In this document: one piece after another, positions 39,258-40,019 of the stretch
Layout: the number at the start of each line of letters is the position of its first letter
How positions within the stretch are numbered: position 1 is the first letter of the stretch
Origin: a virus
Virus record (IMG/VR): IMGVR_UViG_3300009175_001426
Location: 1-40,019 of that record
Length of the DNA: 40,019 bases
Direction: 5' to 3' (one strand)
The notes under the pieces: generated by a model
What the model saw: only the letters and a program-made list of their open reading frames with translations
What the model was told of the DNA's origin: nothing
Database searches by the model: none
Translations under genes and position numbers: made by a program

Positions 39258-40019
39258 GTGGCATCACTGATCCCCTATTTTGGCGGCAAGAGCCGCCTGG
39301 CAAAAACCATCCTTTCCAAATTCCCAGAGCACCAATGTTATGTTGAGGTGTTCGCCGGGGCTGCAAACGTTTTCTTTGCTAAAGAACCAAGAGGTTCCGA
39401 GGTCATCAACGATCTTGACCGCGATCTGATCACCTTATATCGCATCGTCAAGCATCATCCCGAAGAACTGCATCGTCAGTTCAAATATGCCCTGGTTGCT
39501 CGTGACGAATTCAACCGGCTCATGCAAGTCAATCCCGATACCTTGACCGATATTCAGCGTGCGGCTCGTTACATCTATCTGCAACGCACTTGCTTTGGTG
39601 GTCGCATCCATGGCCGCACCTTCGGCACTTCTACTACCGGTCTCCCTCGCCTCAATCTGTTCACTCTACAAAAACTTCTGGAAGAGGCATGGATCCGGCT
39701 GGCTCAAGTGATGATAGAGTGCCTCGACTTCAGGGATCTGATTCCCCGATATGATAGGGAGCACACCCTGTTTTTTCTTGATCCGCCGTACTGGAAAATT
39801 GACGGCTATGCGCACAACTTCGTTGAGCAGGATTTTTACGATCTGGCGGAGGTGCTGGCCGGTATCAAAGGAAGGTTTCTAATGACCTTAAATGACACGC
39901 CAGAGGTGAGGGAAATATTCAGTAGATTCTCGATTGAGGAAGTCGAACTGAAGTACTCAATGAGTAAAAAAGTGGGGAGTCGATCGAAGGTGAGAACAGA
40001 GCTTTTAATCAGCAATTAA
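39258..40019 (+). CDS. DNA adenine methylase, D12 class (Dam-like), GTG start
   Basis: 253 residues from the GTG at 39258, chosen for its AAGGAG site and because the protein then begins ASLIPYFGGKSRLAKTIL, the family's AdoMet-binding start. CYVEVFAGAANVFFAKEP follows, then VINDLDRDLITLYRIVKHHP and the catalytic FLDPPYWK. It methylates adenine N6, most likely in GATC or a similar site. It holds the right-end place of Mu mom, so protection of phage DNA against restriction is likely. The upstream frame is open without a good start. Ends at the last base of the window. Confidence 0.92.
   Translation: MASLIPYFGGKSRLAKTILSKFPEHQCYVEVFAGAANVFFAKEPRGSEVINDLDRDLITLYRIVKHHPEELHRQFKYALVARDEFNRLMQVNPDTLTDIQRAARYIYLQRTCFGGRIHGRTFGTSTTGLPRLNLFTLQKLLEEAWIRLAQVMIECLDFRDLIPRYDREHTLFFLDPPYWKIDGYAHNFVEQDFYDLAEVLAGIKGRFLMTLNDTPEVREIFSRFSIEEVELKYSMSKKVGSRSKVRTELLISN

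Overview
The window is almost entirely one Mu-like (transposable, contractile-tailed) prophage lying left to right. It starts with a divergently transcribed repressor near position 600 and ends with a DNA adenine methylase that stops on the last base. Gene content and order follow phage Mu closely: repressor, small early regulators, transposase A, target-capture ATPase B, Gam, GemA, Mor-type activator, lysis genes, small and large terminase, DUF935 portal, MuF, gpG, protease/scaffold, decoration and capsid proteins, DUF1320, gp37, DUF2635, sheath, tube, tape measure, N, P, gp45 to gp48, tail fibre, and a modification gene where Mu has mom. The moderately GC-rich DNA and protein style suggest a deltaproteobacterial host, in the Geobacter/Desulfuromonas range. 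A selenocysteine-type recoding signal supports a selenoprotein-making host. No flanking host marker gene lets me name the organism.

Layout. 1-384 is a minus-strand hypothetical gene, perhaps host. 394-597 is a short repeat-rich gap that probably holds the left phage end. 598-1130 is the repressor and its operator dyad. 1181-10625 is the early operon: regulators, transposition genes, many small unknowns, Gam, an ASCH-domain protein, GemA and a Mor/C-like activator. 10709-11257 is a lipoprotein. 11313-11390 and 16503-16576 are two copies of a terminator-plus-promoter cassette, with a 45-bp block at the same internal spacing in both. They bracket an accessory block (11458-16496) of structural, repeat-rich and exported proteins and one odd NUMOD4/HNH-like/sigma-like fusion. 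16664-18497 is lysis and small-protein territory, 18476-25590 packaging and head, 25626-36825 capsid and contractile tail, and 36834-40019 tail fibre, fibre assembly, a papain-like amidase, a highly structured gap and a D12-class methylase.

How the genes work together. Repressor and early HTH proteins set the lysogeny/lytic choice. A and B carry out replicative transposition, and Gam protects DNA ends. The Mor-like protein is the obvious candidate to fire the two matching promoters, which would drive the accessory block and then the lysis-head-tail operon. Packaging is headful in Mu, and the DUF3486/TerL pair here fits that.

The most important observation is in the MuF head protein (22096-23292). 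Its reading frame is broken by a single TGA at 22591, exactly where the family has the first cysteine of its C-x-C motif. A stem-loop with apical GGUCUC follows, its loop starting 17 nt after the TGA. This matches the layout of a bacterial SECIS element, including the GGUCU loop and the UGA-CAC context of E. coli fdhF. I read it as a phage-encoded selenoprotein of 398 residues, with Sec166, fused to a C-terminal BECR-type nuclease-like domain.
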